Shown one piece after another: positions 34,644 to 43,669 of a stretch of 64,000 nucleotides of DNA (position 1 is the stretch's first letter; every line of letters begins with the position of its first letter). The notes under the pieces were generated by a model. That model saw only the letters and a list, made by a program, of their open reading frames with translations, had not been told where the DNA came from and ran no database searches. Location: NCBI RefSeq assembly GCF_004959925.1, contig NZ_SPUW01000002.1:744001-808000 (forward strand), in the 5' to 3' direction. The stretch comes from Pseudooceanicola onchidii (GTDB taxonomy: Bacteria > Pseudomonadota > Alphaproteobacteria > Rhodobacterales > Rhodobacteraceae). The position numbers and the translations under genes were made by a program.

Positions 34644-35765
34644 CGAGCATCAGACTCCCCGGGGGAAAGATGTCAACGCCCGCAATCGGAACGTTGCGCA
34701 ATTCCCTCACAGCGGCTTACGGCCAGCGAAGCCCCCACGCCGGTGTCCGTCTCATCTGGCGGCCAACGGCGCAACGGAGCAGCCCGCGCATCTGGTCGAC
34801 GACCGGGATTGGCTTCCAGACAATGGTAGCTTCGGCAGTAGCATGCCCCGAAGGCGATTTTCGGGTCCGGACCTTCGTCGTCGGCACACGGTGGTTCCAA
34901 CGCCACAGGATCTCATCGAGATACCGCTGAAGGTGCTGTCTCCCCAGCCGATGGTAGACCCCGATCAACGCGCGCTGCACTACAGCGTTCACGGCCTCCA
35001 CGGTGTTGATATGCGCTCCGGTTCGGCGGTCGGCATATTCGTGCTTGTTGTGCTGCACCGTCATGTGCCCCGCAAAGGCGGTGCCGATTTTCTTGTAGGT
35101 CGAGTTCTTGTCGGTGATCATGACCGAGCCCAGGTCGATCCAATCTTTGATGACCGGCCCCATTGTCCGCCCCTGGGCATTCGGAACGAGAACGGCGCGC
35201 GCCTGGCCATTTCGAGCGGCAGCCACAAGGACGATCGGCTTTCCGGTCCCGCGCCCCCTCTTGTTCTTTACCCCGTGCTTGAACTTCGGCTTCCCACCGA
35301 CAAAGGCCTCATCGACCTCGACGACGCCGGACAACTGGCCGGCGATCCCCTCACGGTCGTCCATCAGTTCCCGGATCGCGTGGCCGAGCTTCCACGCCGT
35401 TTTCTGGTTCACCCCAAGGATGCGCGCCATGACGACGGATGAAATCCCCTTGGACGAAGTCAGCACGAGGAACATGGCGGCGATCCAGATGCGCAGGTCG
35501 AGCTTCGTCGCGTGGAGCGGCGTCTTCGTGGTGACGGTGAACTGCCGCCGACACTCCTTCTCGGCGCACTGGTAGAGACCGGCGCGCGGGGTGTCGCCCT
35601 GAAGCCGTGTCGAGCGCAAGCTGCCGCAATGCGGGCAGAAGCGATCCCCGGCCCAGATCGCCTGCTCGAGGAAGATCCTGGCATGGCGTTCGGTCGGCAT
35701 CTTCTTCCAGACATCACGCACGGACTTGAGTTCGGTGATCATGATCGAGCCTCGCTTTGGGGGAC
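34644..35765 (-). mobile_element. IS1595-family insertion sequence, ends tentative
   Basis: The transposase gene defines the element. The octamer CCAATAGA occurs at 34636-34643 and again at 35766-35773. This fits the 8-bp target duplication of IS1595 elements and would make a 1,122-bp element. However, the expected terminal inverted repeats do not line up at those borders; only a TCCCC...AAAG similarity is seen near both ends. Boundaries are therefore provisional. Confidence 0.45.
34717..35742 (-). CDS. IS1595 family transposase (ISXO2-like DDE)
   Basis: From the ATG at 35742 (MITELKSVRDVW) this gives 341 residues; an in-frame ATG at 35769 would add nine. An N-terminal zinc ribbon (FCPHCGSLRS, YQCAEKECRRQF) is followed by the ISXO2-like DDE domain. 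VVEVDEAFVGGK supplies the first Asp, SVMITDKNSTY the second, and the terminal region YLDEILWRWNHR is typical. The frame is intact, so the element may be active. The chosen start lies inside the proposed right border. Confidence 0.92.
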   Translation of the reverse strand: MITELKSVRDVWKKMPTERHARIFLEQAIWAGDRFCPHCGSLRSTRLQGDTPRAGLYQCAEKECRRQFTVTTKTPLHATKLDLRIWIAAMFLVLTSSKGISSVVMARILGVNQKTAWKLGHAIRELMDDREGIAGQLSGVVEVDEAFVGGKPKFKHGVKNKRGRGTGKPIVLVAAARNGQARAVLVPNAQGRTMGPVIKDWIDLGSVMITDKNSTYKKIGTAFAGHMTVQHNKHEYADRRTGAHINTVEAVNAVVQRALIGVYHRLGRQHLQRYLDEILWRWNHRVPTTKVRTRKSPSGHATAEATIVWKPIPVVDQMRGLLRCAVGRQMRRTPAWGLRWP

Positions 35766-35914
35766 CCAATAGATTGGCTCTTTCCTGAAAAGGCGAAGCG
35801 ACTACGTGATGGCCGTCGTTAGGCGCCGATGTGGCAACCTACATTGGACCCGTAGCAGATGATGCTTTGTTTCGTGGATAATGGCTTTTTCTTTTGCGCC
35901 TGATGCTTTGGCCG

Positions 35915-36331
35915 TCAGTGATCCTGTGCGCAAAGGTCGTGATCGGCCAGCGCGGTCATGACATGGCAGTCCCCGGCCGCGCCCTTTCCGTCACACCCCG
36001 CGACGATCCGGTCCAGCTCTGACTCCAGGGCCTGCAGGCGGGCGATGCGGTTGCGGACGTCGTCCAGCTGGGCCTGTGCAAGGTCCCCTGCCGCCTGACA
36101 GGACCGGTCCGGGTGGGTCTGCAATTCGATCAGGGCCGAGATCGCATCGATCGGGAAACCAAGCCCCCGCGCATGACGGATGAAGCTGAGCCGTTCCAGA
36201 CCGTCGGTGTCATAGCGGCGCTGGTTGCCGGAGGTCCGATCTGCCGGGGGCATCAGACCAGTCTGTTCGTAATAGCGGATGGTGGGAACCTTGACGCCCG
36301 TGCGGCGGGACAGCTGACCGATGGAGTACAT
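35915..36331 (-). CDS. MerR family regulator, ZntR/CadR-like soft-metal type
   Basis: This 138-residue protein has a MerR HTH (YSIGQLSRRTGVKVPTIRYYEQTGLMP) and a dimerisation helix. It has cysteines at positions like those of ZntR: one in RSCQAA before the long helix, then GC-x8-C (GCDGKGAAGDC) and a last cysteine near the C-terminus. The first cysteine of the ZntR CC pair is Gly here. It probably senses a soft or divalent metal. It is divergent from the transglutaminase gene, and the shared 69-base gap holds a MerR-type promoter. Confidence 0.88.
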   Translation of the reverse strand: MYSIGQLSRRTGVKVPTIRYYEQTGLMPPADRTSGNQRRYDTDGLERLSFIRHARGLGFPIDAISALIELQTHPDRSCQAAGDLAQAQLDDVRNRIARLQALESELDRIVAGCDGKGAAGDCHVMTALADHDLCAQDH

Positions 36332-36341
36332 GATTTTGCCC

Positions 36342-36372
36342 TTGAAGCTCTAGTTGCTAGAGGTTTTACAAG
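36342..36372 (+). promoter_or_regulatory. MerR-type promoter with 19-bp spacer and dyad operator
   Basis: TTGAAG (36342-36347) and TACAAG (36367-36372) are separated by 19 bases. The spacer holds the perfect dyad CTCTAG-TTG-CTAGAG (36348-36362). A long 19-20 bp spacer with a central dyad is the hallmark of MerR activation by DNA untwisting. It points at the transglutaminase gene, whose ATG is 28 bases after the -10 element. Confidence 0.8.
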
Positions 36373-36400
36373 GGGAGGGTGACTGATTCCAGAGGGTTCC

Positions 36401-37171
36401 ATGACCGACATTCACCTGACCGCCACCCCGCTTCTTGATTTCAACAGCGCCCCGCTGCGCGGGCTGATCGCCGACCGTGGCTGGGCCGACCTGCCCCCGG
36501 CCGCGCGGATCGGCGCGGCCTATGATTTCGTCCGGAACGAGATCCGCTTCGGCTACAATGCCGAGGATGCGCTGCCGGCCTCTCGCGTGCTTGCCGACGG
36601 CTATGGGCAGTGCAACACCAAGGCGATCCTGCTGATGGCCCTGTTGCGGGGCCTTGGCATCCGGTGCCGGTTCCACGGTTTCACGATCGACAAAGGCCTG
36701 CAACGCGGCGTCGTGCCGGAACTGATCTATCCGCTGGTGCCCCGTGACATCCTGCACAGCTGGGTCGAAGTCTGGCACGATGGAGGTTGGCTGGACCTCG
36801 AGGGCTTCATTCTTGATGCGCCAGTGCTGGCGGCCCTGCAGGCGCGGTTTCCGGGGCGGCAGACGCTTTGCGCCTACGGGGCCGGGACAGACTGCCTGCA
36901 GGCGCCACAGGTCGGCTGGACCGGGCAAAGCACCTATATCCAGAGAACCGGCATCAACCGCGACCTCGGTGTCTTCGATGCGCCGGACGAATTCTACGCG
37001 CGCCATCGCCAATTGTCCGGACTTCGCGGGCTTCTGTATCGCGGGTTTGTCCGCCATTGGATGAACCGTCGCGTCGCCCGGATCCGCGCGGGCGAGGTGC
37101 CTGTCATTCCCGGAGGCAGCACACGTCTTGAGCCAGGCCATGCCCCGGTGACGCTGGACACCGAGGCTTGA
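36401..37171 (+). CDS. Transglutaminase-like domain protein
   Basis: This 256-residue protein has a transglutaminase-like core. The Cys lies in DGYGQCNTKA (about residue 68), the His in HSWVEVW (about 123) and the Asp in GWLDLEG (about 132), so the papain-like triad is complete. There is no signal peptide, so it acts in the cytoplasm unless exported otherwise. Bacterial relatives are proteases, amidases or of unknown use. It is expected to be induced by the divergent MerR regulator, an uncommon pairing. Confidence 0.87.
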   Translation: MTDIHLTATPLLDFNSAPLRGLIADRGWADLPPAARIGAAYDFVRNEIRFGYNAEDALPASRVLADGYGQCNTKAILLMALLRGLGIRCRFHGFTIDKGLQRGVVPELIYPLVPRDILHSWVEVWHDGGWLDLEGFILDAPVLAALQARFPGRQTLCAYGAGTDCLQAPQVGWTGQSTYIQRTGINRDLGVFDAPDEFYARHRQLSGLRGLLYRGFVRHWMNRRVARIRAGEVPVIPGGSTRLEPGHAPVTLDTEA

Positions 37172-37320
37172 ACATTCCCGGCAAAAGCGTTGCGAATCAG
37201 CGTCTGATGCCGCAGTGCGGCGTTCCGTGATTCCGACCGCGTGAATACGGGGCAAGGGTTAATCGCTCAAAATATCCGCGCAAAACCCCGTTTTCTCATG
37301 AAAATTTCCGCCGATCCCGC

Positions 37321-37349
37321 TTTCGAGTCTGTTTCGGCACCTCTCGAAA
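37321..37349. promoter_or_regulatory. Inverted repeat upstream of ihfB
   Basis: TTTCGAG and CTCGAAA are perfect inverted arms 15 bases apart. They are followed closely by TATAGT, a good -10 hexamer, about 45 bases before the ihfB ATG. It may be an operator or a hairpin; no known regulator is implied. Confidence 0.35.
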
Positions 37350-37405
37350 CCTCCTATAGTCGTGAAGTGTCAAAGCCTGCCGTGGGACCTTGGGGAGTAC
37401 TGTCG

Positions 37406-37690
37406 ATGATCCGTTCCGAACTCATCCAGAAAATCGCTGATGAAAATCCGCATCTTTATCAGCGGGATGTCGAAAAGATCGTCAATGTGATCTTCGAAGA
37501 GATCATCGAAGCCATGGCCCGGGGCGACCGTGTCGAGCTGCGCGGATTTGGGGCCTTTTCCGTGAAGAAGCGGGATGCGAGAACCGGACGGAACCCGCGC
37601 ACCGGCGAGGCGGTTGATGTCGAAGAGAAGCACGTGCCTTTCTTCAAGACCGGCAAGCTTCTGCGCGACAGGCTGAACGGACAGGCTTGA
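37406..37690 (+). CDS. ihfB: Integration host factor subunit beta
   Basis: This 94-residue protein is full length: [20 protein letters not shown], then [26 protein letters not shown] with the DNA-intercalating Pro arm, and [15 protein letters not shown]. It pairs with IhfA to bend DNA. GGAG lies 9 bases upstream of the ATG at 37406. It is followed one base later by a LapA gene and then trpF, the usual order in the group. Confidence 0.96.
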   Translation: MIRSELIQKIADENPHLYQRDVEKIVNVIFEEIIEAMARGDRVELRGFGAFSVKKRDARTGRNPRTGEAVDVEEKHVPFFKTGKLLRDRLNGQA

Positions 37691-37691
37691 A

Positions 37692-38033
37692 ATGAGATAC
37701 ATTCGCTACTTGATCCTCGCCGTGATCGGCGTGGCCTTGATCGCCGTGGCGCTGGCCAATCGTGATCTGGTGACCCTGACGCTTCTGCCCGAAGGGCTGG
37801 CCCGCGTCGTCGGCATGAACCAGTCGATCCAGCTTCCGCTGTTCGTCGTGATCTTTGGCGGCGTCGTGGCCGGCGTGCTGATCGGGTTCATCTGGGAATG
37901 GCTGCGCGAACACAAGCACCGCGCCGAGGTCAGCCGGAAATCCAAGGAAGTCGGCAAGCTCGAGCGTGAAGTGAAGAAGCTCAAGGGCGAAAAGCACCAG
38001 GGCAAGGACGAGGTCCTCGCGCTGCTGGACTGA
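37692..38033 (+). CDS. LapA domain (DUF1049) membrane protein
   Basis: This 113-residue protein has two membrane segments (about 4-22 and 46-66) and a C-terminal cytoplasmic coiled coil rich in Lys and Glu (SRKSKEVGKLEREVKKLK). It matches the lipopolysaccharide assembly protein A domain. In E. coli LapA works with LapB in LPS control; here only the domain is shared. It is in an operon with ihfB and trpF. Confidence 0.9.
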   Translation: MRYIRYLILAVIGVALIAVALANRDLVTLTLLPEGLARVVGMNQSIQLPLFVVIFGGVVAGVLIGFIWEWLREHKHRAEVSRKSKEVGKLEREVKKLKGEKHQGKDEVLALLD

Positions 38034-38060
38034 CGGCCCCGGCGCGCGTAACACCGCCCC

Positions 38061-38714
38061 ATGGATATCCGTGTCAAGATCTGCGGCCTGAGCCGCCCCG
38101 AGGACGTTGCCGCCGCCGCGCAGGCGGGGGCGGTGTATGGCGGCTTTGTCTTCTTCCCGAAATCCCCGCGCAACGTGACGGTCGATACGGCACGGGCGCT
38201 GGCAGTGGATGCCCCCGTCGGGCTGGCAAAGGTCGCGCTGGTGGTCGATCCGGACGATGCGCTGATCGATGCGATCACTGCGGCGGTGCCTCTCGACATG
38301 TTGCAGTTGCACGGCAAGGAAAGCCCCGACCGCGTGGCCGAACTGCGCGCGCGGACCGGTCTGCCGGTGATGAAGGCGATCGGTGTGGCGGGGCCCGAGG
38401 ACTTGGCCGCGATCGATGTCTATTCGCAGGTGGCCGATCAGCTCCTGATCGACGCCAAGGCGCCCAAGGGGGCCGATCTGCCGGGCGGCAACGGGTTGTC
38501 GTTTGACTGGCGGCTGCTGGCCGGACGCAAGTACTGGACGCGGCCCTGGATGCTGGCCGGTGGTCTGACCCCGGACAACGTGGCCGAGGCCGTGCGCCTG
38601 ACCGGGGCGCGGCAGGTCGATGTGTCGTCCGGCGTGGAAAGCGCGCCGGGCGTGAAGGACGTGGGCCTGATCGACAGCTTCGTGGCGGCGGCTCAGGCGA
38701 AGGTCACGGGCTGA
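38061..38714 (+). CDS. trpF: Phosphoribosylanthranilate isomerase
   Basis: This 217-residue (beta-alpha)8 enzyme has the N-terminal [11 protein letters not shown] with the catalytic Cys, and the Asp in [33 protein letters not shown] and [15 protein letters not shown] supply the phosphate site. It isomerises N-(5-phosphoribosyl)anthranilate in tryptophan synthesis. Its 3' end overlaps ispE by 22 bases tail to tail. trpB, often its neighbour, is 23 kb away. Confidence 0.96.
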   Translation: MDIRVKICGLSRPEDVAAAAQAGAVYGGFVFFPKSPRNVTVDTARALAVDAPVGLAKVALVVDPDDALIDAITAAVPLDMLQLHGKESPDRVAELRARTGLPVMKAIGVAGPEDLAAIDVYSQVADQLLIDAKAPKGADLPGGNGLSFDWRLLAGRKYWTRPWMLAGGLTPDNVAEAVRLTGARQVDVSSGVESAPGVKDVGLIDSFVAAAQAKVTG

Positions 38715-39523
38715 ACCCACCAGCCGGGTCGGGTGAGGGCGCGGGCCATGGCCTCGGCCTGCGCGCGGGTGGCCGTCAGCGCGAAACAGGTGGCGCCTGA
38801 CCCGGACATGCGGGCGATCAGGCAGGCGGGCTGCGCAGACATCTCGGACAGGACATGGTCGATCTCGGGCGCGATCTGGCGGGCCGGGGGTTCCAGATCA
38901 TTGCGCATCGTGCCCATCCATCCGGCCAGCGCGGCGGCGTCGGGCCAGGTCGGCAAGGTGTCGGGCATCGGGGCATTGTCGCGGCGGGCGAGGCGGGCAA
39001 AGACCCTTGGCGTCGGTACGTCGACACCGGGGTTGACCAGAACGCCGTGCAGATCGGGCAGGGGAGGCAGCGGTGTCACGTCTTCGCCGACGCCGCGCAT
39101 CCGGGCGGCGCGGGCCAGCATGCAGACGGGCACATCGGCCCCCAGCCGTTCGGTCTGAGCGGGGAGGGGCGTGCCATGCAGCACCGACAGCCCGCGCAGG
39201 GCCGCCGCCGCGTCCGATGATCCGCCGCCAATTCCGGCCATGGCGGGCAGGTGCTTGTCGAGCGTGATCGTGGCGAAATGCCCGGCCAGGGTCGCGGCCT
39301 TCAGCACCAGGTTCGATCCGTCGGTCGGCACACCCGCCGCGCGGGGGCCGGTGACGGTCAGCGTGGTTTCATCGGCCGGGGCGAGCGTCAGCCGGTCGCC
39401 GACATCCGCAAAGACCACGAGGCTGTCGAGCAGATGATAGCCATCCGCCCGTTGCCCCGTGACATGCAGGGTAAGGTTGATCTTGGCCGGTGCAAAGACC
39501 TGCACCGGCGCCGCCTTGGTCAT
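38693..39523 (-). CDS. ispE: 4-diphosphocytidyl-2-C-methyl-D-erythritol kinase
   Basis: This 276-residue GHMP kinase starts with [21 protein letters not shown] and has the ATP loop [20 protein letters not shown]. The C-terminal motif is [12 protein letters not shown]. It acts in the non-mevalonate isoprenoid pathway. It starts 3 bases after the TPR gene stop, so the pair is probably one transcript. Confidence 0.96.
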   Translation of the reverse strand: MTKAAPVQVFAPAKINLTLHVTGQRADGYHLLDSLVVFADVGDRLTLAPADETTLTVTGPRAAGVPTDGSNLVLKAATLAGHFATITLDKHLPAMAGIGGGSSDAAAALRGLSVLHGTPLPAQTERLGADVPVCMLARAARMRGVGEDVTPLPPLPDLHGVLVNPGVDVPTPRVFARLARRDNAPMPDTLPTWPDAAALAGWMGTMRNDLEPPARQIAPEIDHVLSEMSAQPACLIARMSGSGATCFALTATRAQAEAMARALTRPGWWVQPVTFA

Positions 39524-39526
39524 GGA

Positions 39527-41233
39527 TCAGCCGCCGTTCGTGCCGTCCTGCGCGACCTTCAGCGGCTCGGAGCCTTCCTCGGCCAGCACGGCGTCGAGGC
39601 CCACCTTCAGCTTGCGGCGGATGCGGGTGGCGTCCTTGTCTTCGGGGTCGAACGACAGGGCGCGGTTCCACTGGAACTGCGCTTCACGCAGGCGACCCAC
39701 GGCCCAGTAGACGTCGCCCAGGTGGTCGGTGACGACCGGATCGACCGGCATCAGTTCCGCCGCGCGTTCCATGTGGCCAACGGATTCGTCATAGCGGCCA
39801 AGGCGATAGAGCGCCCAACCCAGGCTGTCGAGGATATAGCCGCTGTCGGGGCGGGCCGCGGCGGCGCGTTCGATCATGTCGAGCGCCTCGTCGAGGTTCT
39901 GCTGTTTTTCGACCAGCGAATAGCCAAGGTAGTTCAGCACGCGCGGGTGGCCCGGGTTCAGGGCCAGCGCGTCGCGGAAATCCGTCTCGGCCTCGGGCCA
40001 GTGGTTCAGGCGTTCATGGCTGATACCGCGCACATATAGGACGAACCACTGCCCCGGATCGTCCGAGGCATACAGCGACAGGGACCGGTCGTAGGCCTGG
40101 ATCGCCTCGACATAACGGTCCATCCCGCGCAGCACGTCGCCGCGCGTGGTGTGCACGATCGGCAGGTCGCTGTAGGTGACGGCCAGGTTGTCCAGCACCT
40201 CGAGAGCGGCGTCGTCACGGCCCGCCTTGCGCAGGGCATCGGCGCGACCCAGTTCGGCGACGTGGAAGGCCGGGCTGGACTGCGGCACGCGGCGATAGGC
40301 GCGCGTGGCGAGGTCGGGCTGGCCCATGTCTTCCAGAAGTTCGGCCGACAGCAGGATGGCGTCGACGTGATCGTTGCGCAGGGCCTCGGCCACGCGGGAA
40401 TAGATCAGCGTATAGTCGTCGGTCGCCTCGCCACGCAGGGCGGCGGCGACGGAAAAGAAGATCTCGGCCACGCCATCGGTGACCTTGGTCACATGGGTGA
40501 AGGGCAGGGTCTTGCCCGCGCCCAGGTCTTCGCGCATCTGCGTCAGGCCCGGGTCCAGGTCGGTGCCGAACAGCCGGTCCAGCATGGCCAGCGCGTCGTC
40601 GTTGCGATCCAGCTGGCTCAGCACTTCGATCCGGGCCATGGCGCCGCGGCGGGTCATCTGCACGCGTTCGTCGTCGCCGGAATAGATCGCCTCGGACCCT
40701 TCGAAGTCGCCGACCATCGCAAGCGCCAGCGCCTTGTGGTAAAGCGCAAAGCCGCGCATGCCCTTGGTCTCGGCCACGTCGTCGAAGGCGGCCAGCGCCT
40801 TGGACATGTCGCCGGCGCCCAGCTGCGCCCAGGCCACCATCAGGCCGTCGACCAGCGGGCCGACGCCCTTGTCGGCGGCGACACGGTCAAGCACGGCCTG
40901 GAAGTCGCCCTCGGTGAAATCATGTGCGGCCAGGATCGCCTGGGAGATCTGGCTTTCGATCCCGGCGTCCTCCATCCGTTCGGAGACGGCCACGGCGCGC
41001 GGCAGGTCGCCGGCCGACAGCTGCGACAGGGCCGAGCCTTCAAGCAACTGCGGGTTGCGCGGGTCAGCGCCCAGGGCGCGGATGTAGTAATAGACGGCGG
41101 CATCGAAGTCGCTGGACAACCGGGCCTGTCGGGCCGCCAGGTAGTCGCCGGAGTTTCCTGCCATGACCGGGGTGGTCGTCGCGGTAAGTGCCAGCGCCAT
41201 AGTCACGGCGCGCCATAGTCTTGTCTTCGACAT
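39527..41233 (-). CDS. Exported tetratricopeptide repeat protein
   Basis: This 568-residue protein has a signal peptide (about 1-25, ending TPVMAG) and TPR-like helical repeats along its length. The best-formed copies are near residues 400-540 (FRDALALNPGHPRVLNYLGY, DSGYILDSLGWALYRLGRYDES, DPVVTDHLGDVYWAVGRLREAQ). It is a periplasmic or outer-membrane-associated scaffold of unknown partner, upstream of and coupled to ispE. Confidence 0.9.
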   Translation of the reverse strand: MSKTRLWRAVTMALALTATTTPVMAGNSGDYLAARQARLSSDFDAAVYYYIRALGADPRNPQLLEGSALSQLSAGDLPRAVAVSERMEDAGIESQISQAILAAHDFTEGDFQAVLDRVAADKGVGPLVDGLMVAWAQLGAGDMSKALAAFDDVAETKGMRGFALYHKALALAMVGDFEGSEAIYSGDDERVQMTRRGAMARIEVLSQLDRNDDALAMLDRLFGTDLDPGLTQMREDLGAGKTLPFTHVTKVTDGVAEIFFSVAAALRGEATDDYTLIYSRVAEALRNDHVDAILLSAELLEDMGQPDLATRAYRRVPQSSPAFHVAELGRADALRKAGRDDAALEVLDNLAVTYSDLPIVHTTRGDVLRGMDRYVEAIQAYDRSLSLYASDDPGQWFVLYVRGISHERLNHWPEAETDFRDALALNPGHPRVLNYLGYSLVEKQQNLDEALDMIERAAAARPDSGYILDSLGWALYRLGRYDESVGHMERAAELMPVDPVVTDHLGDVYWAVGRLREAQFQWNRALSFDPEDKDATRIRRKLKVGLDAVLAEEGSEPLKVAQDGTNGG

Positions 41234-41366
41234 GTCGTCCCTCGCCTGTTCCGGGTCTGGACAAGACTACGGGATCGATTCCCCGAAAAGCAATGCGGGG
41301 AATCCGCCAGATCCCCCGCATTCTAATTATTGTGACCTGCGCATGACACATGCGCGGGTTGATTGA

Positions 41367-43016
41367 TCACATATTGGGATAGTTCGGCCCGTCGCCGCCC
41401 TGCGGCGTGGTCCAGACGATGTTCTGCGCAGGATCCTTGATGTCGCAGGTCTTGCAGTGCACGCAGTTCTGGAAGTTGATCACGAACTTCGTGTCCTTGC
41501 CCTCTTCCTGCACGAATTCGTAGACCCCGGCCGGGCAATATCTTGCTGAGGGGCCCGCGTATTTCGGCAGGTTGTCGAGCACGGGGATCATCGGATCCTT
41601 CAGTTTCAGGTGCGCGGGCTGGCTTTCCTCGTGGTTGGTCATCGAGAAGCTGACGTTGGTCAGCCGGTCAAACGACAGCTTGCCGTCGGGCTTGGGGTAG
41701 TCGATCGGCTTGTGGACCGCCGCGATCTCGGTCGCCTCGGCGTCGGTCTTGCCGTGCTTGAGCGTGCCGAGCAGCGAGAAGCCGAAGGTGTTGGTCCACA
41801 TGTCGAAGCCGCCAAGCGCCAGCGATGCGGTGAGGCCGTACTTGGACCACAGCGGTTTGACGTTGCGTACCTTCTTGAGGTCCTTGCCGATCGCGCCCTT
41901 GCGCACCTCGGTCTCGTAATCATGCAGTTCGTCGCCCGACCGGCCCGCCTTGATCGCGGCATGGGCGGCTTCGGCCGCGGCCTTGCCGGACAGCATGGCG
42001 TTGTGGTTGCCCTTGATGCGCGGCACGTTGACCATGCCGACCGAACAGCCCAGCAGCGCGACACCCGGCGCCACCATCTGCGGCATCGACTGGTAGCCGC
42101 CTTCGGAAATCGCCCGCGCGCCATAGGCCACGCGCTTGCCGCCTTCCAGCAGGTCGGCGACGATCGGGTGATGCTTGAACCGCTGGAATTCCATGTAGGG
42201 GAAGAGGTGCGGGTTCTTGTAGTTCAGGTGCACCACGAAACCGACCAGAACCTGGTTGTTCTCGAAGTGGTAGATGAACGACCCGCCCCCGGCATTGCCG
42301 CCAAGCGGCCAGCCCATGGTGTGGGTCACGGTGCCTTCGCGGTGCTTGGCCGGGTCGATCTCCCAGATCTCCTTCATGCCAAGGCCGTATTTCTGCGGTT
42401 CTTTTCCGTCGGACAGGCCGTATTTGTCGATCACCTGCTTGGACAGCGACCCACGCACGCCTTCGGACAGGAAGACGTATTTGCCATGCAGCTCCATCCC
42501 CGGCTCGTAGCCCGGGCCTTCGGTGCCGTCGGGGTTGCGGCCAAACTCGCCCGCGACCACGCCCTTCACGTCGCCGTTGTCGCCATAGACCAGTTCCGAA
42601 CAGGCCATGCCCGGGAAGATCTCGACGCCCAGTTCCTCGGCCTGTTCGGCCATCCAGCGGCAGACGTTGCCCATGGAGACGATGTAGTTGCCGTGGTTGT
42701 TCATCAGCGGCGGCATGGGGAAATTCGGCACGCGCAGCTTGCCCGCTTCGCCCAGCATGTAGAAGTTGTCTTCCTTGACCGGCACGTTCAGCGGCGCGCC
42801 CTTTTCCTTCCAGTCGGGGATCAGCGCGTCGAGGCCGCAGGGATCAAGAACCGCGCCCGACAGGATATGGGCGCCGACTTCAGAACCCTTTTCCAGCACC
42901 ACGACTTCCATGTCGGGGTCAAGCTGCTTCAGACGGATCGCGGCGGACAGGCCGGCCGGGCCTGCACCCACGATGACAACATCGTATTCCATCGTCTCGC
43001 GCTGCGTCTCGGTCAT
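41367..43016 (-). CDS. Electron transfer flavoprotein-ubiquinone oxidoreductase
   Basis: This 549-residue inner-membrane-associated flavoprotein starts with the FAD fold VVIVGAGPAGLSAAIRLKQ. It ends with the 4Fe-4S ligands: one Cys in ARYCPAGVYEF and three in NCVHCKTCDIKDP. It passes electrons from ETF to ubiquinone and so links fatty-acid-type acyl-CoA dehydrogenases, including the one at 49755-51479, to respiration. Confidence 0.96.
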   Translation of the reverse strand: MTETQRETMEYDVVIVGAGPAGLSAAIRLKQLDPDMEVVVLEKGSEVGAHILSGAVLDPCGLDALIPDWKEKGAPLNVPVKEDNFYMLGEAGKLRVPNFPMPPLMNNHGNYIVSMGNVCRWMAEQAEELGVEIFPGMACSELVYGDNGDVKGVVAGEFGRNPDGTEGPGYEPGMELHGKYVFLSEGVRGSLSKQVIDKYGLSDGKEPQKYGLGMKEIWEIDPAKHREGTVTHTMGWPLGGNAGGGSFIYHFENNQVLVGFVVHLNYKNPHLFPYMEFQRFKHHPIVADLLEGGKRVAYGARAISEGGYQSMPQMVAPGVALLGCSVGMVNVPRIKGNHNAMLSGKAAAEAAHAAIKAGRSGDELHDYETEVRKGAIGKDLKKVRNVKPLWSKYGLTASLALGGFDMWTNTFGFSLLGTLKHGKTDAEATEIAAVHKPIDYPKPDGKLSFDRLTNVSFSMTNHEESQPAHLKLKDPMIPVLDNLPKYAGPSARYCPAGVYEFVQEEGKDTKFVINFQNCVHCKTCDIKDPAQNIVWTTPQGGDGPNYPNM

Positions 43017-43108
43017 TGTACTTTCCTCTCCCTCAGCGGGTCGTGTGCGAAATTAAGTTTCGCAGTGATTATCGTGCGGCGGTGCGGCGGGTCAATTGCG
43101 ACACCGCG

Positions 43109-43597
43109 TTAAAACCCATTTTGCCGCTCTGCATCCCGATTTTCCATCTGTGCGGGGCTGTCCCCCATCAGATAGCGCGGTCCCGGCCCATGTCGCGCGG
43201 CGCGGTCGTCGGGATTGTAAAGGCGGCAGCGATCCAGGGACAGGCAGCCGCACCCGATGCAGCCGTCCAGATCGTCGCGCAGTTTTTCCAGCGTGGCGAT
43301 GCGGCGGTCCAGGTCGGCGCGATAGGTGGACGACAGGTGCCGCCAGTCGGCGGCGGTCGGGGTGCGCCCCTTGGGCAGGGTTGCCAGCTGTTGCCGGATC
43401 TCGGCGATCGAAAACCCAAGCTGCTGCGCGATCATCACGAAAGACAGGCGGCGGATGTCGGATTTTTCGAACTGCCGGTGCCCGCCGGGGCCGCGCCCGG
43501 GCGCAATCAGCCCTTCATCTTCGTAATAGCGGATGGCCGAGGGGGCGAGCCCCGTGCGCGCAGCGAGGGTGCTGATCGGCAAGCCCCTGGATTTCAT
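43109..43597 (-). CDS. soxR: Redox-sensing transcriptional activator SoxR
   Basis: This 162-residue MerR-family protein starts at 43597. The HTH is ISTLAARTGLAPSAIRYYEDEGL, and the 2Fe-2S site is CIGCGCLSLDRC with its four cysteines in the diagnostic spacing. It is activated by redox-cycling compounds. A perfect SoxR box lies between it and the divergent VOC gene, so it should control both that gene and itself. No soxS gene is present, as expected outside enterics. Confidence 0.96.
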   Translation of the reverse strand: MKSRGLPISTLAARTGLAPSAIRYYEDEGLIAPGRGPGGHRQFEKSDIRRLSFVMIAQQLGFSIAEIRQQLATLPKGRTPTAADWRHLSSTYRADLDRRIATLEKLRDDLDGCIGCGCLSLDRCRLYNPDDRAARHGPGPRYLMGDSPAQMENRDAERQNGF

Positions 43598-43610
43598 CGA
43601 CTCATTCCCC

Positions 43611-43641
43611 TTGATCTCAAGTTAACTTGAGAAATTACAAA
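43611..43641 (+). promoter_or_regulatory. SoxR-dependent promoter with SoxR box
   Basis: The 18-base palindrome TCTCAAGTTAACTTGAGA (43615-43632) matches the SoxR box consensus CCTCAAGTTAACTTGAGG at all but the outermost positions. It sits between TTGATC (43611-43616) and TACAAA (43636-43641), which are 19 bases apart. That spacing is the MerR-family type and directs transcription to the VOC gene. Confidence 0.93.
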
Positions 43642-43669
43642 AGGACCGTCAACCAAAGGAGGACCCCTC

